A DNA stretch of 27,152 nt from SFTJ01 sp051871515 (GCA_051871515.1 JBJECY010000124.1:1-27152); one strand, 5' to 3'; shown: positions 14,728 to 24,179, counted from the stretch's first letter. Notes: generated by a model not told the origin, from the letters alone. Numbers and translations: made by a program.

Positions 14728-17550
14728 ATGAAGAACTCATTTTTTAGGAGAATGGTGTTTGTGTGTTTGCTGTTGATGCTCACAATGGGCATCTATGCAC
14801 AAACTTCAACTGCTATTCCGGTTGATGAGAATGTGCGAATAGGCAAGCTTGAAAACGGCATGACTTATTACATTCGCCACAATGCTTACCCTCAGGGGCA
14901 GGCTGAATTTTATATTGCGCAAAAGGTTGGCTCAATACTTGAGGAGGACAATCAGCGCGGTCTGGCTCACTTCCTTGAACACATGTGTTTCAATGGCACA
15001 AAGCATTTCCCAGGCAACAACTTGGTGAAGTGGTGTGAGAGTGTGGGCGTGAAGTTTGGCTATAACCTTAATGCTTACACCAGCATTGAGCGCACCGTTT
15101 ATAACATCTCGGGTGTGCCAACGGCTCGCGAGAGTGTGCAAGATTCGTGTTTGCTCATTTTGCACGACTGGGCTTGTGATTTGTTGCTCGAGGATTCGGA
15201 GATTGACTCTGAGCGCAGCGTGATTCACGAGGAATGGCGCAGCCAGATGTCGCCCACGCAGCGCATCATGGAGAAGTTGCTGCCCAAGATGTATCCCGGC
15301 AACAGGTATGGCTATCGTTTCCCTATCGGAGTGATGGAGGTGGTTGATAACTTCCCGTATGATGCCCTGCGCAACTATTATCGCAAGTGGTATCGCCCTG
15401 ATTTGCAAGGCATAATGGTGGTGGGCGATATTGATGTTGACCGCATTGAAGCCAAGATTAAGGAATTATTCTCGCCCATTGAGATGCCGCAGGATGTGGC
15501 AGAGCGCACCATCTTCGGCGTTGACGACAACGAACAGCCCATCTATGCCATCGGCACCGATAAGGAGCAGACACGTCAGCAGGCAATGATAATGTTTAAG
15601 CACGATGCCGTGAATCGTGCCGATAAAGACAACGTGAATTATCTCAAAGAAAGCTATATGTCAGAGTTGGCATCAATGATGATAAACAACCGCCTGTCAG
15701 AAATCAGTAGCAAGGCCGATGCTCCTTTTGCTCGTGCCGGCTGCTATGATGGCGATTTCTTTGTTGCCAACACCAAGGGCGCTTACATTGCCAGCGTCAC
15801 TGCCAAAGACGATATGTGCAAGTCGTTTGAGGCGGTTTACCGCGAGGTGCTGAGGGCTTTGCGCCATGGCTTCACTGCCAACGAGTATGAGCGCATGCGC
15901 TTGGAGTATAAATCGCAGATTGAGAGGTCTTATCGCAATCGCAACCAGATTGAATCGAACACCCTTGTTGAGGAATATGTTGAACATTTTCTTGACAATG
16001 AACCGATTCCGAGCGTTGAACAATTTTATACAATCATGAACAAGATTGCCAGTGCGGTGACTGTTGATGATGTCAACGCCAAGCTGAAATCGCTTGTTAA
16101 TCCTGAGCGCAATGTAGTGGTGTTGGCAATGATGCCTGAGAAACCTGATGTCAAAGTGCCAACCGAGGAGCAACTCGATGCCATTGTGAAAGCTGTTAAC
16201 GCCGAGGATATTGCAGCTTATGTTGACAATGTTAAGAACGACCCTCTGATTGCCAAACTTCCTGTTAAAGGCAAGGTGAAGCAAGAAAGCTATAATGCCG
16301 ATATCGATGCCAAGGAGTGGATTTTGAGCAACGGTGTGAAGGTGATAGTGAAAAAGACCGATTTCAAGGAAGATGAGGTGCTGATGAATGTTGTGGCAAA
16401 AAATGGCTTGGCGATGTTCCCCGAGAGTGATGCCATCAACCTCAAAGTGATTGATATGGCACTGCGCGACTATTCGCTTGGCACATACAACAGCCAAGAC
16501 CTCAATAACTATTTGCTTGGCAAACAGGTGTCGCTGAGGTTCTCGCAGAGCGATTATACACGCTCGCTTAACGCCCGCACCACTCCTCGCGACTTGAAGA
16601 CGTTGATGGAGTTGACCTACGCCTCGTTCACTGCGTTGAGCATCGATGCCGAGGAGTATGCCGCTATGGTATCGGCTAATAGTGCCATTTTGAGACAGCA
16701 AGAGGGCAATCCGCGCACGGTGTTCCAGAAACGTCGATTGGAAGCCTTGTACAGCCAGCCGCGCAATCAGATGCTCACTGCCGATGAGCTTGAACATGCC
16801 AATCGCGACCGCATCTTGGAGATGGCAAAGCGTCTTTATAGCAATGCCGCTGATTTTGTATTCACATTCGTAGGCAACTTCAACGAGGTTGAGCTGCGTC
16901 AACTGGTTGAGCAATACATTGCCACTTTACCTGCCAATAAAGATAATGTCACCACTTCGGTGCAACTGGCCGGGCTGGGCATCAACAGATGCAGCTATGT
17001 GAAAGAATATAACGCCAAGATGGAAGTGCCTCAGGTATATGCGTCAATCTCATATATTGGCGATGCTGAGTTTACAACGAAGAATATGACCATTGCCACA
17101 ATCGCCGGTCAGGTGATGAGCACTCGCTTGATTGAGAAAGTGAGAGAGCAGGAGGGCGCCACATATTCTATCTCGGCATCGTGCTCTATGAGCCCGTTGC
17201 GTGACGATATGGTTGTTTTCCGCACCGTCTTCCCCATGAAGCCAGAGAAGAAAGAAGTGGTGTTTGACATCATCAAGCGTGAGTTTGCCGATATGGCAGC
17301 CAATGTGACTGATGCTGAGGTGCAGAAGGTGCGCGAGTTTTTGCTGAAGCAATACCTCGACCAGCTCAAGAAAAACGATGCTTGGATGAGTGCCATAAAC
17401 GGCTACTGTCTTATGGGCATCAACACAATGAATGGATATGACGAGATTGTCAACTCAATCACTCACGCCGATGTTGAGCAGTTTGTGGCTAAACTGATTG
17501 AACAGAACAACTTCAACGTTGTGTTCCTCAATCCCGACGAGAAGAAATAA
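14728..17550 (+). CDS. Secreted M16 (pitrilysin-family) zinc metallopeptidase
   Basis: Exported peptidase of 940 residues with four M16-type domains in two halves. A signal peptide covers about residues 1-25 (KNSFFRRM, hydrophobic core, ending IYAQ). The inverted zinc motif is HFLEH (81-85), and the third ligand is probably E169 in SERSVIHEEW, seven residues after E162, as in the E182/E189 pair of human insulin-degrading enzyme. The second half (from about residue 525) starts again with a KEWILSNGVKVIVKKTDF strand but lacks HxxEH, as expected for the inactive lobe. It carries its own consensus promoter and a strong terminator, so it is likely monocistronic. It probably degrades peptides in the periplasm. 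Confidence 0.94.
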   Translation: MKNSFFRRMVFVCLLLMLTMGIYAQTSTAIPVDENVRIGKLENGMTYYIRHNAYPQGQAEFYIAQKVGSILEEDNQRGLAHFLEHMCFNGTKHFPGNNLVKWCESVGVKFGYNLNAYTSIERTVYNISGVPTARESVQDSCLLILHDWACDLLLEDSEIDSERSVIHEEWRSQMSPTQRIMEKLLPKMYPGNRYGYRFPIGVMEVVDNFPYDALRNYYRKWYRPDLQGIMVVGDIDVDRIEAKIKELFSPIEMPQDVAERTIFGVDDNEQPIYAIGTDKEQTRQQAMIMFKHDAVNRADKDNVNYLKESYMSELASMMINNRLSEISSKADAPFARAGCYDGDFFVANTKGAYIASVTAKDDMCKSFEAVYREVLRALRHGFTANEYERMRLEYKSQIERSYRNRNQIESNTLVEEYVEHFLDNEPIPSVEQFYTIMNKIASAVTVDDVNAKLKSLVNPERNVVVLAMMPEKPDVKVPTEEQLDAIVKAVNAEDIAAYVDNVKNDPLIAKLPVKGKVKQESYNADIDAKEWILSNGVKVIVKKTDFKEDEVLMNVVAKNGLAMFPESDAINLKVIDMALRDYSLGTYNSQDLNNYLLGKQVSLRFSQSDYTRSLNARTTPRDLKTLMELTYASFTALSIDAEEYAAMVSANSAILRQQEGNPRTVFQKRRLEALYSQPRNQMLTADELEHANRDRILEMAKRLYSNAADFVFTFVGNFNEVELRQLVEQYIATLPANKDNVTTSVQLAGLGINRCSYVKEYNAKMEVPQVYASISYIGDAEFTTKNMTIATIAGQVMSTRLIEKVREQEGATYSISASCSMSPLRDDMVVFRTVFPMKPEKKEVVFDIIKREFADMAANVTDAEVQKVREFLLKQYLDQLKKNDAWMSAINGYCLMGINTMNGYDEIVNSITHADVEQFVAKLIEQNNFNVVFLNPDEKK

Positions 17551-17600
17551 TGCATGTTGCCTTTGAGCAGCTTGCACAAGGATAAACTCAACAAGTAAAA

Positions 17601-17640
17601 AACAGGCTTGGCGCGTAATTGGCGCTGAGCCTTGTTTTTT
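17601..17640 (+). terminator. Intrinsic terminator of the M16 peptidase gene
   Basis: A 10-bp stem (17605-17614 with 17622-17631, two G-U pairs), extended by AACA/TGTT past a one-base bulge, is followed by six T residues (17635-17640). It lies 50 nt after the stop codon. Confidence 0.85.
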
Positions 17641-17725
17641 GTGCATAAGCGATTTGCCCGGCAAGGTGAAAGAGAAATGGTTAACCTCGCTGGGCAATGT
17701 TATTTTGAATCTGCTTGGTAGGGGG

Positions 17726-18955
17726 TTACTCTGGGTCGTAGAACCGCTGTTGATAGAGCCTTGCGAGGAAATCCCAATTGCTGTTTAACAAGTCGCCCTG
17801 AGGGTCGTAGGGCAGACGCACGTCGGGCACCAGTCCTTGGCTAAAGACGTGCTTAACAAGGTCGATGGGGCATAAGCCGCGTTGCGTGATGAGCAGATGT
17901 CCGTTGGCTTGCGCCTTAGTGGCGTCGTAGCATGGGTTTTGCGGGTGTTTTATGTATTGAGCCACGTCGTGGGCAATGAGAATCCCTTTTTGGGGAGTCC
18001 CGAAGATGACGAAGTTGTCATAATGGCGCAGATGGGGTAGATGTCCTTGTGGCTCTGCTCCCCAACCCATATCGTCGCTGAGGAAGCTTTCAAGGGCATC
18101 GTAGCTTGCAAAGAATGAAATCGGTTCGCCGCCGGTGGCACGGGTGAGCTGAGCAAAGAATTTATGCGGTTTGCCGCCGGTGTTGGGCTGTTCGTTGCTT
18201 TCGGGCAGCTCGCCGTCAACAATCATTTTTAGCCATTGTCCCACGGTGAGTGCCAGTGGTCCGGTGGTGTTTGACAGCATCACGCGGTCGTTGAGGTCGC
18301 TGAGGTGAGGCGATGCCTTTTTGGGGTCGGGGTATTGGGCAATGATTTGCCGAGCCTCGGTGTGAGCCTCGTTGATGGCTTCTTTGGCGGCATGGCGCAT
18401 CAGATAGCTGTGCCAAAACAGCCACGACGACAGTTTGAGGATTGTATCAACCTGACCGATGTTGTCAAGCTCCACATCCATTGCCATGGTGTATTCGGTT
18501 GGGGTGGGCGCGTTGAGGTATTCGGCATCGAGGATGCTGAAGAATTGCTGCGCCAACTGCTCAATGTGCGTGTTGAACGGCGACAGCTGCGCGTGTTGCT
18601 GCGACTGACATTCAATCACATACCAGATGATGAATTGCAGGTCTTCTTTGTTAAGCTCGCTCTCGCAATACTCCTGGGGCAAGGTGTAAAACGGCAGGGG
18701 AGTGCCGTAGAGATGCTTGTGAATGGTGATGAACGAACGCCATATACCGCAATCGGCAACTATGTCTTGGAAATAGCCAATGGCAGCGAGAGCCACGTCG
18801 CGTTTCAGCGTCGCGCTCATGTGAAGGGCTTCGGCAGCGTCGCCGCCAAGCGCCGAATCAAGTTTCACAGCCAGTTGCAGATAATATTTGTCGCTGTCAG
18901 CCACGTTGGGATAATTGGGCTGCATGCGCATATAGTCGTTTACGGTGATGTTCAT
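17726..18955 (-). CDS. DUF3843-like protein, last gene of the ABC uptake operon
   Basis: A 409-residue cytoplasmic protein without signal peptide or membrane helices. The N-terminal pattern (NDYMRMQPNYPNVADSDKYYLQLA) and overall length resemble DUF3843, a Bacteroidetes family of unknown function; this match is from memory and only moderately sure. It is rich in Gln, His, Leu and Trp. The second half has ordered motifs such as KPHKFFAQLTRATGGEPISF and DNFVIFGTPQKGILIAHDVA. Its ATG overlaps the ATPase stop in an ATGA arrangement, so the two are translationally coupled. This suggests a role tied to the imported ligand, such as release, storage or sensing, but none can be named. Confidence 0.7.
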   Translation of the reverse strand: MNITVNDYMRMQPNYPNVADSDKYYLQLAVKLDSALGGDAAEALHMSATLKRDVALAAIGYFQDIVADCGIWRSFITIHKHLYGTPLPFYTLPQEYCESELNKEDLQFIIWYVIECQSQQHAQLSPFNTHIEQLAQQFFSILDAEYLNAPTPTEYTMAMDVELDNIGQVDTILKLSSWLFWHSYLMRHAAKEAINEAHTEARQIIAQYPDPKKASPHLSDLNDRVMLSNTTGPLALTVGQWLKMIVDGELPESNEQPNTGGKPHKFFAQLTRATGGEPISFFASYDALESFLSDDMGWGAEPQGHLPHLRHYDNFVIFGTPQKGILIAHDVAQYIKHPQNPCYDATKAQANGHLLITQRGLCPIDLVKHVFSQGLVPDVRLPYDPQGDLLNSNWDFLARLYQQRFYDPE

Positions 18956-19965
18956 TTGTTGGGTGTGGTTTGTGGGTTTTTGAAAATGTTGTTTATAGTG
19001 GCAATGAGTTGCTCAATTGAGCTTGCCGATTGTGAATTGACTTGATAACAGCCTGCTGTTGTGGCTTTCACCGTCACATCGCTGCCGGCTTTGATGGCAT
19101 AGCCGTTGCGCATCAGGGCATTGCTGATGCAGCGAGCCAGTGCCGGGTGGTTACTCTCCACACTCACCGCTTGCGTGGTGGGAAGCACGGTTTCAAAGTC
19201 GCTTGTGATGGCGTTGAAGCGCAGAGCTTGCGAGTTGAACAGCTTTTGCAATTGTCCGTCAATGATAAGGTCTTCAGTGAAGCCGCACGTCATGTTGCCG
19301 TGTGAATCTATTACCCACAGGCGGTCAGCAAGCAGCAGCGATTGGGCTATGTCGTGGCTCGAGAGCAGCACTGCCTTATTGTGGTTGTGGGCAAGGCTGT
19401 GCAGCAGACGCATGGTTTCAAAGCGACTTGCCACGTCGAGGAACGCGGTGGGTTCGTCGAGTATAATCACCGGAGTGTCTTGGGCAAGAGATTTGGCAAT
19501 CATTGCCTTTTGGCGTTCGCCGTCGGAGAGCTGAGCAACGTAGTGCTGCGCCTTATGGGCAATGCCGGCATCCGCCATAGCTTGTGCCACCACTTCCTTG
19601 TCGCGTTTGCTCAGACGGCCCAGTATGCCGGTGTGAGGCTGTCGGCCCAGCGACACCAGTTCGTTCACGGTGAGTGCACCTGCCATCACGCGGTCGGTGG
19701 TCACTATGCTTATCAGGCGTGAACGTTCAAGCTGCGTGAGTTTGAAAAGGTCAATCCCGCACAGGTTCACCGAGCCTTGCAGCGGAGGCTGCGTGCAGGT
19801 GATGGTGCGCAGCAAAGTTGACTTGCCGGCACCGTTGGCGCCAAGCAACGCCGCCAGTTCGCCGCGGTTGATTTGCAGGTTCAGATGGCTCAGCACTGCG
19901 GTGCTGTTGCCCTTATGCTTGTAGCCTACGGTGAGGTCTTGTGTTGACAAATAGCTTTGTTCCAT
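18952..19965 (-). CDS. ABC transporter ATP-binding protein (FecE/BtuD type)
   Basis: ATPase subunit of a FecCD-type importer for siderophore, haem or cobalamin. The 337-residue protein has Walker A GANGAGKST (42-50), signature LSDGERQK (146-153), Walker B VIILDEP (166-172) and switch His in SSHD (H204). The first about 235 residues form the standard domain. The last 100 (from about NSQALRFNAI) form an extra C-terminal domain that is common in Bacteroidetes homologues but absent from E. coli FecE. It starts 4 bp after the permease stop and overlaps the next gene by 4 bp. Confidence 0.92.
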   Translation of the reverse strand: MEQSYLSTQDLTVGYKHKGNSTAVLSHLNLQINRGELAALLGANGAGKSTLLRTITCTQPPLQGSVNLCGIDLFKLTQLERSRLISIVTTDRVMAGALTVNELVSLGRQPHTGILGRLSKRDKEVVAQAMADAGIAHKAQHYVAQLSDGERQKAMIAKSLAQDTPVIILDEPTAFLDVASRFETMRLLHSLAHNHNKAVLLSSHDIAQSLLLADRLWVIDSHGNMTCGFTEDLIIDGQLQKLFNSQALRFNAITSDFETVLPTTQAVSVESNHPALARCISNALMRNGYAIKAGSDVTVKATTAGCYQVNSQSASSIEQLIATINNIFKNPQTTPNK

Positions 19966-19969
19966 GACT

Positions 19970-21022
19970 TCAGTTGAAGTATTGTATTTTGCGACGGTTC
20001 ACAATGATGTAGATGATAATGGGCACGCCAATGATTGGGGTGATGGCGTTGATAGGAATCACGCCCAGTTGACGTGGCAACACGCTCAACAGCGTGCACA
20101 GCAGCGCAACCACCGCTCCGGCAAGAATGGTGGCAGGGATGAGCTTGTTGTGGTTTCCGGTGTTGAGCAGCAGACGTGCTATGTGGGGCACCACCAGTCC
20201 GATGAATCCAATGGGACCGCAAAAGGCGGTAACCTCGGCGGTGAGCATGCCGGTGATTATCAGCAACGAGTTGCGCACGCGGCGTGTGTTCACTCCCAGG
20301 TTCTCGGCGTAACGTGTGCCCAGCAGCAACGCGTTGAGCGGCTTCACCAGCAACATGGTGGCTGCAAGGGTTATCAGTATGCTGTAAGCAAACAATGGCA
20401 GTTGCGAGCTCGATACTCCCGAGAAATTGCCCAATCCCCATATCACATAGCTATGTACGCCTTCCTCGGTGGCAAAGAAGTTGAGCAAGCTCACTGCGCT
20501 CGATGCCAAATAGCTCACCAGAATGCCAATGATGAGCAGCATGGTGGCACTGTGCACCAAAGTGGAAAACACTAACAGCACCAGCAGCACCACTGCCGCG
20601 CCTGCCAAGGCACCTATGAGCACCGCCATGTAATATCCCACCGAATCGCTGAGCATGGCTCCTAATGTGCTGCCTGTGGCAAGCATCACCACAGCCACGC
20701 CAAATCCGGCTCCGGTTGACACGCCCAATATTGATGGCCCGGCAAGAGGATTGTTGAACGCCGTTTGCAGCAGAAGCCCCGACACCGATAGCGCGGCTCC
20801 GCTCAGTGCGGCGGTCACTATCATGGGCAATCGCGTGTGCAGCACTATGGCTTGCCAAGCGGCGTTTTCATGCCCCTGCCCGGTGATGATGCTCCACACG
20901 GCGCCGGCATCGATTGATACCGACCCTATGAGCAGATTGGCAACGGCAAGTGCCAAAAGCAGCACGCCAAGCAGCGTCATGGCAAGGGGGAATGATATGC
21001 GTCTTTGCGATGTGTTCATCAT
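19970..21022 (-). CDS. FecCD-family ABC transporter permease
   Basis: Inner-membrane permease of the same importer, 350 residues with about ten membrane helices. Family hallmarks are LHTRLPMIVTAALSGAALS, NPLAGPSILGVSTGAGFG and the cytoplasmic EAA-like turn GPIGFIGLVVPHIARLL, which contacts the ATPase. The ATG-ATG start at 21022 gives two Met residues; either could be used. It lies 30 bp after the binding-protein gene. Confidence 0.93.
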   Translation of the reverse strand: MMNTSQRRISFPLAMTLLGVLLLALAVANLLIGSVSIDAGAVWSIITGQGHENAAWQAIVLHTRLPMIVTAALSGAALSVSGLLLQTAFNNPLAGPSILGVSTGAGFGVAVVMLATGSTLGAMLSDSVGYYMAVLIGALAGAAVVLLVLLVFSTLVHSATMLLIIGILVSYLASSAVSLLNFFATEEGVHSYVIWGLGNFSGVSSSQLPLFAYSILITLAATMLLVKPLNALLLGTRYAENLGVNTRRVRNSLLIITGMLTAEVTAFCGPIGFIGLVVPHIARLLLNTGNHNKLIPATILAGAVVALLCTLLSVLPRQLGVIPINAITPIIGVPIIIYIIVNRRKIQYFN

Positions 21023-21052
21023 TCTGTGAGTGTTGCGTTGTTAGGGGGGCAA

Positions 21053-22174
21053 TTAGTCGCCCAAAGGTTTGTAATAGCGAGTTTGGGCTTCACCGGCATT
21101 GCCGCTGTTGAAGATGGTGGCAAACTCTTTCAGGAGCCTGTCGGGGTGAAACGGAAACTCCTCATAAAGCATTGTTTGCTGCGGGTCGCACACCCACACA
21201 TTCTTGTTGGTGAAAGCTTTGAAACGTGCGTTAAGCTCGTAGGCTTGCTTCAGTTGGGCGTAGGTTTTTATCGTAGAGCTGTTGATGAGCCACACATCGG
21301 CATCGCTGGCGCAGTCAAGCACCTGAGCGAAGTCGAGCTGAAGCGAGCCGCTCTCGCCAACGTTAGCCCAGGGATAGTTGGCACCGGCATCGGTGAGGAT
21401 GCGAGCCATGTAGCTGTTGCCGCCGGGCACAAACCACACTCCGCTCATCAGCATCTCGGTGATTACTTTGGGATGATTGCCGGCGTTGGCAACCTGTGTG
21501 GCAATCGAGTCATAGTCATGCACGGTTTGCTCATAGATGTGTTGGGCATCATCCTCGGCGTCAAATAGTATCCCAAACAGCTTTATCCACTCGGCGCGGC
21601 CCAATGGGGAACTCTCCATATAGTCGGCACACTCCAAGATGGGCACGCCAAGCGTGGTAAGCACACCGTAGCCGCCGTTTTGAAAGGGCGACAGTATCAC
21701 CACATCGGGCCTCATCTCCACCACCTTTTCAATGGTGGGAGCCATCGACGAACCCGCGTCGGTCACGGTGCCTGCTTTGAGCCCGCTCACAATCTCGGGA
21801 ATCTTGTAATATTGTGCGTCGCACACACCGGCAATGCATGGTATCTTGCCAAGCTCCTTTATGGCTTGAGCATGAACCGATGAATAGACCAGAGCGCGCT
21901 GCAATGGGGTGCGCAGCAATGTGCCTTTAGGCAAATCGCTTGGCAAAGAGTCGGTAAGAGGCACGGCGATGTAGGTTTGCAGCGTCTTGCCCTTGTGCCA
22001 AGGGTCGGCAATGTCGATGCGCGTGAATCGCTCGTTGCGAGTGATTTGCAGCAGTTGGCTGTGTTCCATCGCCTGATTTTGCACGGCTGAGGCTTGTTGC
22101 TTGCCCGAGTTTGCGCATGCACACAGCATCAAGGCGCAAAGCCCTGCTGCCAATAAAGAAACATATTTAGTCAT
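21053..22174 (-). CDS. ABC transporter substrate-binding lipoprotein (FecB/BtuF type)
   Basis: Periplasmic binding protein of the importer, 373 residues. The N-terminus is a lipoprotein signal: MTKYVSLL, a hydrophobic core and lipobox LCAC with C20 as the likely lipidated residue. The body follows the class III binding-protein plan, with RALVYSSVHAQAIKELG in the first lobe, MRPDVVILSPFQ before the linker helix, and VWLINSSTI and FTNKNVWVCDP in the second lobe. The ligand is not evident: the family includes siderophore, haem and vitamin B12 binders, and no B12-riboswitch sequence was found upstream. First gene of a four-gene operon. Confidence 0.9.
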   Translation of the reverse strand: MTKYVSLLAAGLCALMLCACANSGKQQASAVQNQAMEHSQLLQITRNERFTRIDIADPWHKGKTLQTYIAVPLTDSLPSDLPKGTLLRTPLQRALVYSSVHAQAIKELGKIPCIAGVCDAQYYKIPEIVSGLKAGTVTDAGSSMAPTIEKVVEMRPDVVILSPFQNGGYGVLTTLGVPILECADYMESSPLGRAEWIKLFGILFDAEDDAQHIYEQTVHDYDSIATQVANAGNHPKVITEMLMSGVWFVPGGNSYMARILTDAGANYPWANVGESGSLQLDFAQVLDCASDADVWLINSSTIKTYAQLKQAYELNARFKAFTNKNVWVCDPQQTMLYEEFPFHPDRLLKEFATIFNSGNAGEAQTRYYKPLGD

Positions 22175-22221
22175 ACAAATAAATCACGTATTTTGGTTGA
22201 TAAAAACAATTCTCTCCGTGG

Positions 22222-22303
22222 GGGCAAACAAGCGTCATCGGCACGCTTGCAGCCCTAATTGTGCAAAGCTGCCCGGCAGCCTTGCCATTACACTGCAAAT
22301 ATA
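22222..22303 (-). promoter_or_regulatory. Promoter and two-hairpin leader of the ABC uptake operon
   Basis: On minus, TATATTTG (22303-22296) matches TAnnTTTG and gives a leader of about 115 nt. Two hairpins follow: one at 22285-22263 with up to 11 pairable bases per arm and a small loop, and one at 22255-22222 with CAAGCGT/ACGCTTG over a 7-nt loop, extended by GGGC/GCCC past a small internal loop. The roughly 48 nt before the ATG are AT-rich. It could be a regulatory leader; no known riboswitch consensus was matched. Confidence 0.45.
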
Positions 22304-22591
22304 CTCACTTTTTTTAAGAAAACGCACCTTGCGAGCCAGCTATTCACTGCCTTGTGCCCCACAAATCTGCCTGCACACTCGCGCCAAACGCTGATAAACA
22401 GCCTCGTCGCCCCATTTTCAGCATGTAAAAACGCATTTCAGGGTAAAAAAATTGGCTAATTTAAGTTTTTATAAAGAACGTGTGCTTAAATCTTTCTCAC
22501 TCGTTACATAATTTCGCTCCCAGAAAGCAGCATCAACCTGGCAAAACGCCTAAAAACATAAAAAAACGCTGTGTTTTGAAATAAAAAATAG

Positions 22592-22599
22592 TAAATTTG
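22592..22599 (+). promoter_or_regulatory. Possible hsdM promoter (-7 element)
   Basis: TAAATTTG matches TAnnTTTG and would give a leader of about 48 nt before the hsdM ATG. The nearest TTTG upstream (22575-22578) leaves only a 13-nt spacer, shorter than the usual 19-21, so the -33 element is missing or weak. Confidence 0.45.
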
Positions 22600-22652
22600 C
22601 AGTTAATACATAGGGTAACGCCTTAAGAAACATATTCGTTTATTCAATATAT

Positions 22653-24164
22653 ATGGCAAAAAAGAAAAAAGAAAAAACTGCAGAACTCTCCATTGAAGAA
22701 AAAATTTGGGCTGCTGCAATTAAACTACGAGGAAACCTTGACGCAAGTGAATACCGTAATGTGGTGTTAGGCCTTGTTTTTCTTAAATATATTTCTGATC
22801 GATTTGACCGTCGATATGCAGAACTTGTGGAGGAAGGCGCCGGCTTTGAAGAAGACCGCGACGAATATACAGCAGAAAATGTTTTCTGGGTTCCAAAAGA
22901 AGCTCGTTGGAATGTTATTGCTGAAGCTGCTCACCAGCCTCAAATAGGTGTTGTCATTGACAATGCGATGACTTGTATTGAGGACGACAATATTCGCTTG
23001 AAAAATGTTTTGCCAAAGAATTATGCTCGTCCCGAACTTGATAAAATTAAGTTGGGAGATGTTGTTGAAATATTTGACAATGTCAATATGTATGCCTCAG
23101 GCGAAGATTTTGATGTACTTGGGCGGATCTATGAGTATTGCCTTAATCAATTTGCTGCTGAAGCCAAGCAGAAGGGTGGCGAGTTCTATACTCCATCATG
23201 TATTGTTCGCACGCTCGTTGAGATTCTTGAGCCATACGAGGGGCGTGTTTATGACCCTGCCTGTGGATCGGGCGGTATGTTTGTTCAATCTGCGAAATTT
23301 ATCAAGAGCCACCGTGGCGACCTCCGAAAAATACATATCTTCGGACAGGAATATAACGCCAACACCTGGAAAATGGCTCAAATGAACTTGGCAATCCGAG
23401 GAATTGAAGCCGACCTCGGTCCTTCTTGGGGCGATTCATTCTCCGACGATAAACACGCCGCAGAAAAGTTTGATTTCGTCATGGCAAATCCGCCATTTAA
23501 TATGGCAGATTGGGGCGCTAATAAGCTTGCAGATGATGCTCGTTGGAAATATGGATTGCCACCGAACAGCAACGCTAACTTCGCTTGGATACAGCACATG
23601 ATTCACCACCTTTCACCACGAGGAAAAGTGGGATTGGTTCTTGCCAATGGTTCACTTTCTTCTCAGACAGGAGGTGAGGGAGATATTCGTAAAAATCTTC
23701 TTGAAGCCGATCTTGTTGAAGGCATCGTTGCATTGCCTTCACAATTATTCTTCAGCGTACAGATTCCTGTGTGTTTATGGTTTTTCAACCGTCAAAAGAC
23801 GCAACCGGGAAAAGTCTTATTTATTGATGCACGAAAAATGGGCGAAATGGTAAGTCGCACACAAAGAGAGCTTACCGAACAAGATATTACAAAAATCGCC
23901 ACAACATTCAAAACATATCAAAACGGACAGCTTGAAGATGTAAAAGGCTTCTGTGCTGTTACTGATTTGAAGCAAATAGCAAAGCAAGACTACATACTCA
24001 CACCAGGAAGATATGTTGGAATTGCAGAAGCCGAAGATGACGGAGAGCCTTTTCAGGAAAAAATGGAACGCCTCACTTCAGAACTTGCTGAAATGTTTGA
24101 AAAATCACACCAACTTGAAGACGAGATACGCAAGCAATTAGGTTCGATTGGTTTCAAAATTTGA
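22653..24164 (+). CDS. hsdM: Type I restriction-modification N6-adenine methyltransferase
   Basis: Modification subunit of a type I system. It methylates adenine in the sequence chosen by HsdS and joins HsdS, and HsdR when present, in the complex. The 503-residue protein has the N-terminal helical HsdM_N domain (about 12-150), the GEFYTP loop (176-181), SAM-binding motif I DPACGSGG (201-208) and catalytic motif IV NPPF (279-282). The C-terminal helical tail, ending RKQLGSIGFKI, contacts HsdS. All key residues are present, so it should be active. First gene of the right-hand cluster; the recombinase gene starts 48 bp downstream instead of hsdS. Confidence 0.96.
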   Translation: MAKKKKEKTAELSIEEKIWAAAIKLRGNLDASEYRNVVLGLVFLKYISDRFDRRYAELVEEGAGFEEDRDEYTAENVFWVPKEARWNVIAEAAHQPQIGVVIDNAMTCIEDDNIRLKNVLPKNYARPELDKIKLGDVVEIFDNVNMYASGEDFDVLGRIYEYCLNQFAAEAKQKGGEFYTPSCIVRTLVEILEPYEGRVYDPACGSGGMFVQSAKFIKSHRGDLRKIHIFGQEYNANTWKMAQMNLAIRGIEADLGPSWGDSFSDDKHAAEKFDFVMANPPFNMADWGANKLADDARWKYGLPPNSNANFAWIQHMIHHLSPRGKVGLVLANGSLSSQTGGEGDIRKNLLEADLVEGIVALPSQLFFSVQIPVCLWFFNRQKTQPGKVLFIDARKMGEMVSRTQRELTEQDITKIATTFKTYQNGQLEDVKGFCAVTDLKQIAKQDYILTPGRYVGIAEAEDDGEPFQEKMERLTSELAEMFEKSHQLEDEIRKQLGSIGFKI

Positions 24165-24179
24165 TTTTTCCCGTTAGTT

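Larger units (their letters stand above)
22175..22652. other. Divergent intergenic region at the edge of the R-M locus
   Basis: A 478-bp gene-free stretch. The left third holds a minus-strand promoter and structured leader for the binding-protein operon (22222-22303). The right end holds a plus-strand -7 element before hsdM (22592-22599). From about 22310 to 22590 nothing definite is seen: no credible ORF, no tRNA, no obvious insertion-sequence end. Base composition shifts here from GC-rich to AT-rich. Confidence 0.6.

Noticed and set aside
14513..14731. GTG-started 72-residue frame with a hydrophobic N-terminus before the M16 gene
   Set aside because: It spans the full consensus promoter of the M16 gene, has a weak start and Cys/Ile-rich low-complexity sequence, and overlaps the next ATG.
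15697..16914. 405-residue open frame antisense to the M16 peptidase gene
   Set aside because: Shadow frame created by the codon bias of the real gene; the translation is a His/Leu/Ile-rich mix without family features. The same holds for the antisense frames at 4334-5389 and 18305-19045.
17654..17697. Inverted repeat TTGCCCGGC / GCTGGGCAA as terminator of the DUF3843-like gene
   Set aside because: Stem of 9 bp with one mismatch, a 26-nt loop and no T-run on the minus strand; too weak to call.
22175..22310. Cobalamin riboswitch before the ABC uptake operon
   Set aside because: No B12-box-like sequence and the leader is too short for the class; only two simple hairpins are seen.
22101..22394. 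97-residue plus-strand frame in the leader of the ABC operon
   Set aside because: Overlaps the lipoprotein N-terminus and its predicted leader antisense; no coding character.
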